Below are positions 14,796 through 22,340 of a stretch of 22,340 nt of DNA, one piece after another; within the stretch, counting starts at the first letter, position 1, and each line of letters begins with the position of its first letter. Below the pieces are notes generated by a model. The model worked only from the letters and a program-made list of their open reading frames with translations, was not told the DNA's origin and did not search any database. This DNA comes from Rs1 sp034111875 (GTDB lineage: Bacteria; Pseudomonadota; Gammaproteobacteria; Pseudomonadales; Balneatricaceae), in contig JAWUWK010000073.1 of the NCBI GenBank assembly GCA_034111875.1, positions 1 to 22,340 of the forward strand, written 5' to 3'. Both the position numbers and the translations under genes were made by a program.

Positions 14796-16310
14796 TTGAA
14801 TTTAATTAGTGATATCACAGAAATACCCCTATCAATATTAATGTCTGGAAAAACCATGACCAGACAACTCATCAATGTTGAGAAATTTACTTATCTGCTG
14901 GTGGATCGGGTGTCAGAGTTCTATCACTCAAAAATTGACCAAAAGCACATTGAATCGACCAACCTAGACTCGAAAATTTTGCTGCAAACTAAACGTGATC
15001 CAAATAGTTTTGCAATTAGAGAACTACGCATTGAAAAAGAAAAACTAGATAAAAAAATTCAGCCACATCAACAAGGCAACCGAGCTATATTAGATAATAT
15101 CATTGATATATTGATTAATACCAAAAATAGCCGCAGACATTTTGAAATTGTTCTAGGGACTATTTTACTCAATTACCCCGTCGATAAGTTTGATACAAAA
15201 TTTAATAGTCGTTTGGAAATGAGTAAGATGTTGCGGCCTATGTATCAAACCGCTCTTATATCATTGCTAATAGAAAAATTAGTAAACAATGATGTTACCT
15301 TCAAGTCCCTCTATTTGGCCGATTTACTTAACACTTACTCGACAGATGGTGAACAAGCTAAAGCTGACACATTACTTGAGTTACAGAAAATTTTTGTTGA
15401 AATTATTTACCTTAAAGAAATGGGTTTTTATTCACCTAACTCATTGGAAATACTTGATAGGGCTGGAGAAAATAATCTTCTCGATCAACAAAACCGTAAA
15501 GAATTACTTAAGTCCAGTGATATTAGCGCTAAAGAGTTCCATCATTACGGTGTCGGCGCCGTGGAGATCGATAACAAGGCGTTAAACTTAGCAGTAGAAA
15601 AGAAAATAGCGGTCATCCAAAGCAAGTTAAAGACAGGGGATCAGCTTTCAGCTGCAGATAGAGAAAAGCGTATTGGCGAGTTAACAGAGAAAGAGTTGAA
15701 GAAGGCAGAGCGCACTGCACTAATGAAGCAAGCGGAGCGTTTTACCTTTATCAAAGATGTGATGGATCCGCAGATTAATACTCCTCGTGAGATTGAGGAT
15801 CTATTGCAAGTGTGCAGAGTGTATTCATCCTTTATACTGTCAGTTAAAACGTTGGTTGATAAAGAGTTACATATTAAAGCCTATGATATGATGCAAAAAC
15901 AATCCGGTGAGAAAAAGCTCAATTTGCTCTATACGGACACTTTACTGGCAATGATGGGGCGTTTTCCCATTGGCAGTGGTATTTATTTCATTGATTTACG
16001 TCGCCATGCTAATGAATTTGGCACGGTAGATAAAGCGCTGGTGGTAGGGCTTAATCCTCGTGATCCTGATGAGCCAGTAGTGAAGAGAGTAACAACAAAT
16101 TATAAATACAAAATAGATCCCCGAAAGGGCGTTGTAGCAAAAGAATTCAATTTATTTTTCCATCAAGCGAGAAATGAGCGAAACTTCACGAATAAATTAA
16201 AAATCCGTTTTAGTACTCAGTTTAAGAGTGAAGATGGTGACGTTCATTTTAGCTTTAGAGCCAATGACGCCTTTCGAACTTTAGCTATATCAGAGTCTAA
16301 ACTTTGGTAG
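14796..16310 (+). CDS. Uncharacterised 504-aa protein, possibly with a degenerate HD-GYP-like tail
   Basis: I do not recognise this protein with confidence. It is soluble-looking, mostly helical and charged, with no signal peptide or membrane segment. A Lys/Glu-rich, coiled-coil-like stretch lies near 285-320. Around 395-445 the segment GRFPIGSGIYFI followed by ALVVGLNPRDPDEPVV resembles the piece that follows the catalytic core in some HD-GYP cyclic-di-GMP phosphodiesterases. However, I see no HD or GYP catalytic motif, so activity is not implied. The TTG start is favoured because AGGA at 14786-14789 is well placed. ATG at 14841 or 14856 would shorten it by 15 or 20 residues but both lack ribosome sites. 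Its TAG stop faces the convergent pseudogene 85 bp away. Confidence 0.7.
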   Translation: MNLISDITEIPLSILMSGKTMTRQLINVEKFTYLLVDRVSEFYHSKIDQKHIESTNLDSKILLQTKRDPNSFAIRELRIEKEKLDKKIQPHQQGNRAILDNIIDILINTKNSRRHFEIVLGTILLNYPVDKFDTKFNSRLEMSKMLRPMYQTALISLLIEKLVNNDVTFKSLYLADLLNTYSTDGEQAKADTLLELQKIFVEIIYLKEMGFYSPNSLEILDRAGENNLLDQQNRKELLKSSDISAKEFHHYGVGAVEIDNKALNLAVEKKIAVIQSKLKTGDQLSAADREKRIGELTEKELKKAERTALMKQAERFTFIKDVMDPQINTPREIEDLLQVCRVYSSFILSVKTLVDKELHIKAYDMMQKQSGEKKLNLLYTDTLLAMMGRFPIGSGIYFIDLRRHANEFGTVDKALVVGLNPRDPDEPVVKRVTTNYKYKIDPRKGVVAKEFNLFFHQARNERNFTNKLKIRFSTQFKSEDGDVHFSFRANDAFRTLAISESKLW

Positions 16311-16395
16311 GAGCAAGCTGGCATTTTGCTAATAAGCGCTAAATAGACCTCAGTCAATAACGGCTAGGTTATTTAAAACCCGATGGCTATTGCTC

Positions 16396-17418
16396 CTAAA
16401 AGCCGATTAATACATTCAGCATATTTTGACCAATAGGGTCAACATCATAGCCGCCTTCCATTACAAAGACACACGGTAGCTGTAACTTAGCAATTAGCGT
16501 ACCCATGGTGAGATAATCTGCTGTCTTAATTTTGAAACTAGAAATAGGATCATGCTCAAAGGTGTCTACGCCTAAGGGGATAATCAACAGATTAGCATCA
16601 AATTCACTAATCTTGTTGGCGGCAATCTCGAAGGACTTGCACCACTGCTGCATATCACTGCCATCAGCGAGCGGCAAGTTTAGATTTAAACCTTCGCTAA
16701 GCCCCGCGCTTATTTTATCAGAAAATCCCAAGTAATAGGGGAAGTTACTCTTAGGGTCGCCGTGAATAGATACCGTTAAAACATCACAGCGTTGGTAAAA
16801 ATAGCTTGGGTACCGTTGCCATGATGGAAATCAACATCGAGAATAGCCACTTTATTTGACCCTTCGTTCAGCGCTTGCTGGGCACTAATAGCGGCATTAT
16901 TAAGAAAACAGAAGCCACTATAACTAGCTTCGTGAGCATGAAGACCCGATTGGCGAGATGAACTAAAGGCTACTCTAGCTCCTTTTACAGTGAGATAGGT
17001 CCAGTGCGCTGAGTGCCGATTGAACTCCAGTATAAGCGGATTGCCAAGTACCTTGTATCATAGGCGAGTCACTTGAAAAAGCGTAATATCTCACTTAGGC
17101 GTTGAGGTTATCGTGTGAAATCCGCTTAAGACCTGGTACTGGCCAAACATAGGGAATAACATCACCGCTGTTGCCTGCGGTTAACCAGTCGCTGTGAATA
17201 TTACGCAAAAAATCTATGTAGTGTCTGTCGTGAACGGCCAAAATAGGCGTTTTACCAAAATCCGTAGGCTCACAAAAGTCATTAAATGCATTATTATTAA
17301 AAGTATTTATAATTCTTTTTAGTCTATCTGGGTTTTCAAAACAGGGGACTAATTTACCTTAATTCATTTCACCTTGGGCGGCGTGTAATGCAAAATCAGT
17401 ATTTAAATATATTGTCAT
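16396..17418 (-). pseudogene. Broken histone deacetylase / acetylpolyamine amidohydrolase-like gene
   Basis: Joining frames on the minus strand gives about 340 codons of a class II HDAC-family zinc hydrolase, which removes acetyl groups from polyamines or lysine. Recognisable pieces in order are MTIYLNTDFALHA at the start, ILAVHDRHYIDFL, WPVPGL, GTWQSAYTGVQSALSA, GFCFLNNAAISAQQA, VAILDVDFHHGNGTQ, LTVSIHGDP and VFVMEGGYDV near the end. Damage: TAA at codon 20 (17359-17361), TAA at codon 108 (17095-17097), a one-base gain in an A-run near 16983-16986 and a one-base loss near 16797-16801. The usual RPPGHH active-site motif reads RQSGLH, perhaps a subfamily variant. The two nonsense codons make simple sequencing error unlikely. 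A 140-bp mobile remnant begins 36 bp upstream of the old start. Confidence 0.9.
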
Positions 17419-17453
17419 CAGACTTTATCCCTAACAGATAAGATAATGGTTAT

Positions 17454-17593
17454 AGAGACCTTTGCACTAAATAGCGAATGAAGGTAAAAGAAAGCAAAAA
17501 CAAGCGAAAAACCGGCGTTTATAGTTAGAGATAAGGATTTGGAGTTTTTTTTAACGATCTGTAACAGAGCGCAGTAATCGTACAAAGGTCTCT
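17454..17593. mobile_element. 140-bp MITE or internally deleted insertion sequence
   Basis: The ends are inverted repeats: AGAGACCTTTGCAC on the left (17454-17467), and the right end read on the minus strand gives AGAGACCTTTGTAC. That is 13 of 14 identical, with the outer 11 perfect. The interior is A-rich and non-coding. From memory, ends of the form GAGACCTTTGCA occur in IS5-group elements, so this may be a deletion derivative of such an IS. No exact target duplication is obvious; both flanks are TA-rich. Confidence 0.65.
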
Positions 17594-17648
17594 TAATATT
17601 TATAGAGTTAGGATTAAGTTTTGTGGTGCTTTCAGGCAGTGATTTTGG

Positions 17649-17820
17649 CTTTAACCTGATCCCGTGACTTCAAAGTGGATATAGAGTGTATGAAATTGGT
17701 TTTACTGTGGAATTGAAAAATCTTATCTTCACCCTTAGGTTAAGTGGGTATTTTTCAAACCGGTGTATAATCAATAGCGTGCAGTTGATGCTGCAGTGAA
17801 GTCACTGATTCAGGTTTAAG
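17649..17820 (+). mobile_element. 172-bp MITE-like element, copy 2
   Basis: The second copy of the element at 11507-11678, in the same orientation. Its inverted ends are cleaner here: left CTTTAACCTGAT then GTGACTTCA, right end on the minus strand CTTAAACCTGAAT then GTGACTTCA. The central pair TTGAAAAAT/ATTTTTCAA is perfect in this copy. The segments TGACTTCAAAGTGGATATAG and ATGCTGCAGTGAAGTCACTG are identical between copies. The element ends 119 bp before the NTF2-like gene. Confidence 0.7.
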
Positions 17821-17939
17821 GTAAGTCATATTTTTTTGTATATATAGCGGGTTTCAGAATTATCTATAGTGCTTAATTAACCGGCTATCGGGCTAGCATT
17901 TTAAATCTGTGGGCTATCACTTCAGGTAGAGAAAAAACA

Positions 17940-18518
17940 ATGAATCAAAATACTTTAGACGTTAGGCTTCAGCAACACTTCAAGCAACTAATTCACCGCT
18001 ATGTGCGGGCGAAAGATCAGAATAAACCACACTTGTTGCAGCAAGTATTCTGTGAAGACGCAGTGCTAAATATGCAAGTGGAGTCAGAGAATATATCGTT
18101 TCCCGCGCACACTTTTGGGCTTGCAGCCATTAGGCTATTATTAGTTCGGAACTTTTCTCAACGCTATGAAAATATTTACACTTATTGTATTGAAGATAGC
18201 ATCACTATAGAGGCAAATCGTTTGTCCTGTCTGTGGCTAGTGATAATGACTGATAGAGCAACGGGCCAGCTAAATGTAGGCACGGGTGATTATGTATGGA
18301 CCTTCAGTGGATTTTCTGGGGAACTTGATGAGCCAAATAAGGTGCAGAAATTACAAATCGTAATTCATCAGATGTTAGTACTTAGTGCCTCTAGGGAGCT
18401 AGAGGTTTTGCAAATAACAGAAACATTGGCCTATCCTTGGTGTCGTAGAGCTGATTTACAGGTGCAGATAAATAAAATTGGGTTGTTAAACAGCATTAGC
18501 GAAGCGCTAAATGGTTAA
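17940..18518 (+). CDS. NTF2-like (SnoaL-like) domain protein
   Basis: A 192-residue soluble protein. Its opening helix (LQQHFKQLIHRYVRAKDQ), then LLQQVFCEDAVLNM, a mid-section beta pattern (NRLSCLWLVIMTD) and GDYVWTF fit the cone-shaped NTF2/SnoaL fold, usually about 130 residues. Members range from enzymes to small-molecule binders, so no reaction can be assigned. The last 50 or so residues extend past the usual domain and end in a small helix. The ATG at 17940 follows AGGTAGAG at 17925-17932. It stands alone, with a long gap on both sides. The fold is moderately supported; the function is unknown. Confidence 0.65.
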   Translation: MNQNTLDVRLQQHFKQLIHRYVRAKDQNKPHLLQQVFCEDAVLNMQVESENISFPAHTFGLAAIRLLLVRNFSQRYENIYTYCIEDSITIEANRLSCLWLVIMTDRATGQLNVGTGDYVWTFSGFSGELDEPNKVQKLQIVIHQMLVLSASRELEVLQITETLAYPWCRRADLQVQINKIGLLNSISEALNG

Positions 18519-18881
18519 TGCAAGACAGCTAACACAAAACAATCAACAGAGCAGTTGACTGCAGCGAGCAATATAGACCGTATTTGAGCAACAGGTTGCG
18601 AATAGTCAAATAAGTCCCGCTGTCTTAGTTATATTCATATGCGTTTTAAAAGATCAGAGTCAACTCTATTTTAGCTGTACTAGCCCGAGCAATAAACATT
18701 TAAAAAATTGCTTATAACGCTTTCTCCTCATAGTTTAATTTTATTAAGGCTATTTCTTTTTGGCAAAGGCGAATAAATGAGTGGTATCTGGCTGGCTGGC
18801 GGCTGAGAAAGCTAGCTATAATCCAGATTATTGAAAAATATAATTAATATATTTTAATAATCAGAGTGTAATCCTGACATA
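18519..18881. other. Gene-free stretch between NTF2-like gene and DUF2798 gene
   Basis: 363 bp between convergent genes. I see no gene, no clean terminator and no recognisable remnant. Confidence 0.5.
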
Positions 18882-19112
18882 TTAGTTTTTAGGCGTATTC
18901 TTTTGCAGAGCAACGCATATTTTACGTACTATAGGCGCGATAATAATCACTGCTGGAAAAGCCACCATAAAAGCCACGGCCCAGGCCGTCAGCCATTTAA
19001 ACAATAGATCACTAGGGAAGCCTATATTCAGAATTGTTAGTACCAGTGACATGACGCATGACATAAACAGCGCCATAAAAAAAGGGAAGTAAAGTGCTTC
19101 TAATTTCTGCAT
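18882..19112 (-). CDS. DUF2798 small membrane protein
   Basis: A 76-residue inner-membrane protein with two predicted transmembrane helices, at about 7-29 (YFPFFMALFMSCVMSLVLTI) and 39-63 (WLTAWAVAFMVAFPAVIIIA), linked by a short loop and ending in a basic tail. The pattern WLTAWAVAFMVAFPAVIIIAP is characteristic of DUF2798, a family with no established role. The ribosome binding site is weak (GAGAACC before the ATG). The nearest genes are unrelated, with gaps over 350 bp on both sides. Confidence 0.75.
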   Translation of the reverse strand: MQKLEALYFPFFMALFMSCVMSLVLTILNIGFPSDLLFKWLTAWAVAFMVAFPAVIIIAPIVRKICVALQKNTPKN

Positions 19113-19573
19113 AAGGTTCTCAAAATTGAATTCGAAATTTATCTATTAATCTCTAGTTTAATTGTAGCAGTGCAGAGCGAAAAAATCGTAAAAAAATAGA
19201 GACTAAACATGATACTTCTGCTGGCAGTTAGATTATAAGTGTCTTATAGCTGTTTAGAACATTTGCAGAGAGTATTTTGATTCGGCTGGGTAAAAAACAA
19301 TGTGGTTTAGTTAAAAGAAGGGGTGACAATCTCAATGGTGAAAATACGCCTAGCATGTTAAGTTATGTGGCGCATTACCCCTTGCTATAAGACCCAGTAC
19401 TTTCAACGCCTATCAGGTTAATAAAGCGCTGAAGTGTCGGATGTTAAAATTACTAAAGGGCACCTTTAGACATAAATTGGCTTGATAATATAGACAGCGA
19501 TCAAAGCAGAGTGAGGATATTAGCACTATGGCCGCAGTACATTGATTTAAATATACCCACAGAAGGAAGGATA
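19113..19573. other. Divergent gap, DUF2798 gene / M20 amidohydrolase
   Basis: 461 bp without a gene. Both promoters should lie here but I cannot assign boxes with confidence. An in-frame extension of the amidohydrolase back to 19511 (21 residues) is not supported by the family or a ribosome site. Confidence 0.45.
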
Positions 19574-20740
19574 ATGGGATCGATAGCAGCAAACAGTGAA
19601 TTACACAAGCGGATGTGCGAGTGGCGCCAAGATATCCACGCACACCCTGAAACGGCTTACGAAGAGCATCGCACCGCGGAGAAAGTAGCTCGATTATTAA
19701 AAAGTTTTAGCTTAGAAGTACATACAGGATTAGCGGTTACTGGGGTTGTTGCCAGTTTAAAAGGAAACTTGCCCGGTAATCGCAGTATTGGATTGCGGGC
19801 CGATATCGACGCCCTTAATCTTCAAGAATTGAACCAATTTCAACATCGCTCACGCCATGATGGAAAGATGCATGCCTGTGGGCATGATGGACACACTTGC
19901 ATGTTATTGGGCGCTGCTAAGTACTTATCTGAAAACAGAGACTTTGCCGGCACTGTAGTGTTTATTTTTCAACCCGCAGAAGAAGGTGAAGCGGGTGCTA
20001 AGAGAATGTGTGAAGAGGGCCTATTTCAACGGTTTAATGTCGATGACGTTTATGGCATGCACAACTGGCCGGGTGTAGAGCAAGGTAATTTTGTCGTGCA
20101 TTCAGGGCCGGTAATGGCGGCGATGGACTTTTTTGACATCACTATTAAAGGTCAAGGCTGCCATGCTGGTATGCCACACTTAGGCACTGACCCGATTATG
20201 GTCGCAGGGCAACTCATTAGTGCACTGCAAAGTATCGTTAGCCGCAATATCGATCCTCTGCATTCAGGGGTGGTCAGCATTACTCAAATGCACGGTGGAG
20301 AGGCTTACAATATTATCCCCGACAGTGTCAAGCTATCGGGAACTTGTCGAAGTTTTTCAAAAGCGCAGCAGCAACAAATTGAAACCCAGATGCGCCAGCG
20401 TGTGGACAGCATATGTACTGCTTTTGGGGCCACCGGTACGCTTGATTACCGAAAAATAGCCCCTTGTACTCAGAACTACCAAGCCAACACACAAGTGTGT
20501 ATTGAGGTGACGCGTGAACTGGTTGGAAATGATCATGTGCTGTTAGATGAAGCTCCCAGCATGGGTTCTGAAGACTTTGCCTTTATGCTATTAGAAAAAC
20601 CAGGCGCTTATATATGGATTGGCAACGGCATCATGGAAGACGGTAAAGGCTTACATAATCCGCACTACGATTTTAACGATGATATATTGGCACTGGGCGC
20701 AAACTATTGGATTGCACTCACTCAGCATCAGTTGCGCTGA
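19574..20740 (+). CDS. M20 family amidohydrolase (hippurate / N-acyl-amino-acid hydrolase type)
   Basis: A 388-residue cytoplasmic zinc-dependent amidohydrolase that cleaves an acyl or aroyl group from an amino acid, as in hippurate hydrolase, IAA-amino acid hydrolase or AbgB-like enzymes. Metal-site motifs are intact: ACGHDGH at 101-107 (C102, H104), QPAEEGEAGA at 133-142 with the catalytic and ligand pair E136/E137, GMHNWPG, and GSEDFAF with HNPHYDFND at the end. A dimerisation insert lies at about 175-290, beginning after HSGPVMAA and containing GCHAGMPHLGTDP. ATG 19574 follows a strong GAAGGAAGG at 19562-19570. No transporter or peptidase neighbour indicates the natural substrate. No signal peptide is present. 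Confidence 0.9.
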   Translation: MGSIAANSELHKRMCEWRQDIHAHPETAYEEHRTAEKVARLLKSFSLEVHTGLAVTGVVASLKGNLPGNRSIGLRADIDALNLQELNQFQHRSRHDGKMHACGHDGHTCMLLGAAKYLSENRDFAGTVVFIFQPAEEGEAGAKRMCEEGLFQRFNVDDVYGMHNWPGVEQGNFVVHSGPVMAAMDFFDITIKGQGCHAGMPHLGTDPIMVAGQLISALQSIVSRNIDPLHSGVVSITQMHGGEAYNIIPDSVKLSGTCRSFSKAQQQQIETQMRQRVDSICTAFGATGTLDYRKIAPCTQNYQANTQVCIEVTRELVGNDHVLLDEAPSMGSEDFAFMLLEKPGAYIWIGNGIMEDGKGLHNPHYDFNDDILALGANYWIALTQHQLR

Positions 20741-21186
20741 AAGGAAAGAGAGCCATCTTGCAGTGTAAAAGCCTGAGTAATAAACGTCTTGACTCATAGG
20801 TGCATGTGATAATTGCAATTGAGAGAATATAGTTGAGAAATAAAGTTCGCGGCTCATTATTTGCGGTGACTTTATTTCTATTATTGCTAGTGTAATCATC
20901 ATTAATGTGCCAACTTAGTTGCCTAGGTCATCAGCAGAAATTTACGTCTTTTAAAGATAGAGCTAATTTTTCAAAGGATAGCTCGTCAAAAAACCGCTAT
21001 CGAAGTGACACCTGTTGGCAATTTTCTCTTAAATTATTAACAAAAAAAAACTATATTTAACGCCGTTGACGCCGTCAGGAAATGATTTTTCGGCACGATT
21101 AGAGAGAACGGTTGTGGTGAGCATCAACTAATACCAATCGTTATCACCAGTAAAAAGTACACTCAAACTGCTGGTCAAGCGTCTCG
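20741..21186. other. Gene-free stretch between amidohydrolase and hpt
   Basis: 446 bp between convergent genes. No gene or clear terminator. There is an A9 tract near 21043-21051 and a tandem ACGCCGT pair near 21060-21075. A TTG frame at 20833-20895 encodes a 20-residue signal-peptide-like stretch then stops; I consider it chance. Confidence 0.45.
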
Positions 21187-21723
21187 CTAGGGGTCTGTGG
21201 GAATAACTTTTGCAATATACGGCAAGTTTCGATATTTTTGAGCATAATCAATCCCATAACCAACAACAAACTCATCGGGAATACTAAAGCCTACCCAGTC
21301 AACATACACACTGACTTGTCGCCGGGAAGGCTTATCTAATAGCGTACACAAGCTAAGGGACTTAGGTTGGCGCAGCTTTAGCATCTCAACGACTTTAGAT
21401 AAAGTGTTACCGGTATCAATGATATCTTCGACAATAATCACATCTCGTCCTTCAATACCCTCACTTAAATCCTGCAAAATCTTCACTTCGCGGCTACTTT
21501 GAGTATTATTGCCATAGCTAGAGGCCGTCATAAAATCGATTGACATAGGCAAGTTCACTGCTCGACACAAGTCAGCCAAAAAAATAGCTGAGCCTCTCAG
21601 TAAGGCGACCATTAATAGGTTATCAGAGGTTTGGTAACGGACTTGGATTAGCTCAGCCATTTCAAGCACTTTTTGTTTGATTTCAGCTTCAGAAATCATC
21701 ACATCGATGGTGTGTTTTATCAT
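21187..21723 (-). CDS. hpt: Hypoxanthine phosphoribosyltransferase
   Basis: Hpt salvages purines by joining hypoxanthine (and weakly guanine) to PRPP to make IMP or GMP in the cytoplasm. The 178 residues equal E. coli Hpt in length and align end to end. Key motifs are LLRGS at 41-45 (PPi loop), DFMTASSYG at 63-71 (flexible loop), the PRPP-binding VIIVEDIIDTGNTL at 95-108 with the acidic pair E99/D100, and the purine-contacting FSIPDEFVVGYGIDYAQKYR near the end. ATG at 21721-21723; the ribosome site (TAGAGCGA) is mediocre. It stands alone. Confidence 0.96.
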   Translation of the reverse strand: MIKHTIDVMISEAEIKQKVLEMAELIQVRYQTSDNLLMVALLRGSAIFLADLCRAVNLPMSIDFMTASSYGNNTQSSREVKILQDLSEGIEGRDVIIVEDIIDTGNTLSKVVEMLKLRQPKSLSLCTLLDKPSRRQVSVYVDWVGFSIPDEFVVGYGIDYAQKYRNLPYIAKVIPTDP

Positions 21724-22160
21724 TGATTCGCTCTATTGGTTATGTTCAATCGTAAGACTGTAGCATAAGCTTGGTTTTGCAACTAATAGCATATTCAATG
21801 CAAGGTTGAAATGGGCGACTGGAGAGGCCTATTGCTGATTTGACTGCCGAATTTCGGTTAAGTGAGGATAAAATTTGACCGCTGGCTAGTTATTTTTTGA
21901 CGTAAAAAAAGACGAGTATAAGTAATTATCTCTTGATAGATCGTGACTATATTATGAATGAGAACTTTTAATGGCTCAAGGCTGCTTATGGCTGAATGCT
22001 CTTTCGTTTTAAAGGAAATCAATACTCGTTGGCAAGGGTTGTTTGTAAGTCACAACTTTTACGTCTTATAACTCAAGTTTCGGGATTCAAATAAAGAACA
22101 AAAGTGAAAGTAAGTAGTTGATATTAAATAATTTGATGCCTCTTTGTAGTATAATACTTG
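21724..22160. other. Gene-free stretch at the right edge
   Basis: 437 bp with no convincing gene. A perfect TATAAT lies at 22150-22155, just before the possible transposase start, but no -35 box sits at the right distance. The hpt promoter should be near its left end. The left end of a mobile element may lie here, unidentified. Confidence 0.4.
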
Positions 22161-22340
22161 TTGTCTAGACAAAAAAAATACCACAACAGACATCAAATTA
22201 ATTCTGCCATAAAGACTTCTGTTTTGCCATCGCTTACGGCTGATTACCTCAGTCAACCTAACGTCAATATTGATAATACTTTTAACGCTGCTTGGAAGCG
22301 CCTTGGTTTTAAAAGCATGCTACTTCAAGCCAAGTTTCAT
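22161..22340 (+). CDS. Possible transposase N-terminal fragment
   Basis: A TTG-initiated frame stays open for 60 codons to the right edge. It has a basic opening (SRQKKYHNRHQ), then VNIDNTFNAAWKRLGFKSML and LLQAKFH. The phrase NIDNTFNAAWKRLGFKSMLLQ recalls N-terminal regions of IS4-type DDE transposases, which often read as a short helix before a KR-GF-K motif. The match is from memory and the catalytic core is outside the window. Upstream stops limit the frame, and a TATAAT at 22150-22155 precedes it. It may instead be a chance frame. Confidence 0.35.
   Translation, partial: MSRQKKYHNRHQINSAIKTSVLPSLTADYLSQPNVNIDNTFNAAWKRLGFKSMLLQAKFH

Larger units (their letters stand above)
17419..17939. 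other. Intergenic region packed with two mobile remnants
   Basis: 521 bp between the dead HDAC gene and the NTF2-like gene. It contains the 140-bp element (17454-17593) and copy 2 of the 172-bp element (17649-17820), separated by 55 bp. The remaining 119 bp before the next gene includes TATATATAG near 17840, which could be a -10 region, but no matching -35 is clear. Confidence 0.6.

Noticed and set aside
20833..20895. 20-residue signal-peptide-like frame after the amidohydrolase
   Set aside because: It stops immediately after the hydrophobic stretch, and nothing recognisable continues in another frame.
22059..22256. 65-codon minus-strand frame near the right edge
   Set aside because: No recognisable protein, and it overlaps the more plausible transposase-like plus-strand frame and its TATAAT.
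1..22340. CRISPR array, toxin-antitoxin, phage or other defence system
   Set aside because: I read all gaps and found no regularly spaced repeats, no paired small toxin/antitoxin frames and no phage or nuclease motifs.

Overview
The window looks like a piece of a moderately AT-rich (by eye about 40% GC) chromosome of a marine-type gammaproteobacterium, probably near Alteromonadales, Oceanospirillales or Cellvibrionales. The evidence is protein resemblance: NfuA, Lon, HupB, PpiD, PpiC, class I AroA, an HdfR-type LysR regulator and a 178-residue Hpt all read like close relatives of the Escherichia coli proteins. I cannot place the genus from sequence alone.

Layout. Positions 2-163 are the tail of an IS1380-like transposase, and 22161-22340 may be the start of another transposase, so both edges fall in or beside mobile DNA. 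Positions 749-6703 hold a housekeeping block for protein and iron-sulfur quality control: nfuA, lon, hupB, tRNA-Asp, ppiD. lon is preceded by nfuA, not by the usual clpP-clpX pair. A 685-bp gene-free stretch separates ppiD from the convergent aroA (7457-8737). Next come a YegD-like Hsp70 relative (9075-10445), an HdfR-like LysR regulator on the minus strand (10507-11346) and a divergent SLC13/RCK_C permease (11729-13768). After these lie ppiC (14159-14440), an unrecognised 504-residue protein (14796-16310), a broken histone-deacetylase/acetylpolyamine-hydrolase gene (16396-17418, minus), an NTF2-like small protein (17940-18518), a DUF2798 membrane protein (18882-19112, minus), an M20 amidohydrolase (19574-20740) and hpt (21187-21723, minus).

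Genes work mostly as single units. The clearest shared transcript is hupB plus tRNA-Asp, 7 nt apart and ending at one strong terminator. A LysR regulator and permease share a divergent control region containing a candidate operator.

The unusual character of the window is its loose, decaying architecture. Intact genes fill only about two thirds of it. There is one multiply disrupted pseudogene. I also see three kinds of small repeat that are not genes: a 172-bp MITE-like element in two copies (11507-11678 and 17649-17820), a 140-bp element with 11-bp perfect terminal inverted repeats (17454-17593), and a diverged repeat pair containing DnaA-box-like sequences (7327-7421 and 13855-13924). This suggests an IS-rich genome undergoing relaxed selection, such as a host-associated or recently bottlenecked lineage. 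I found no CRISPR array, prophage, secretion system or defence island. The best candidates for something undescribed are the 172-bp element family and the 504-residue protein.
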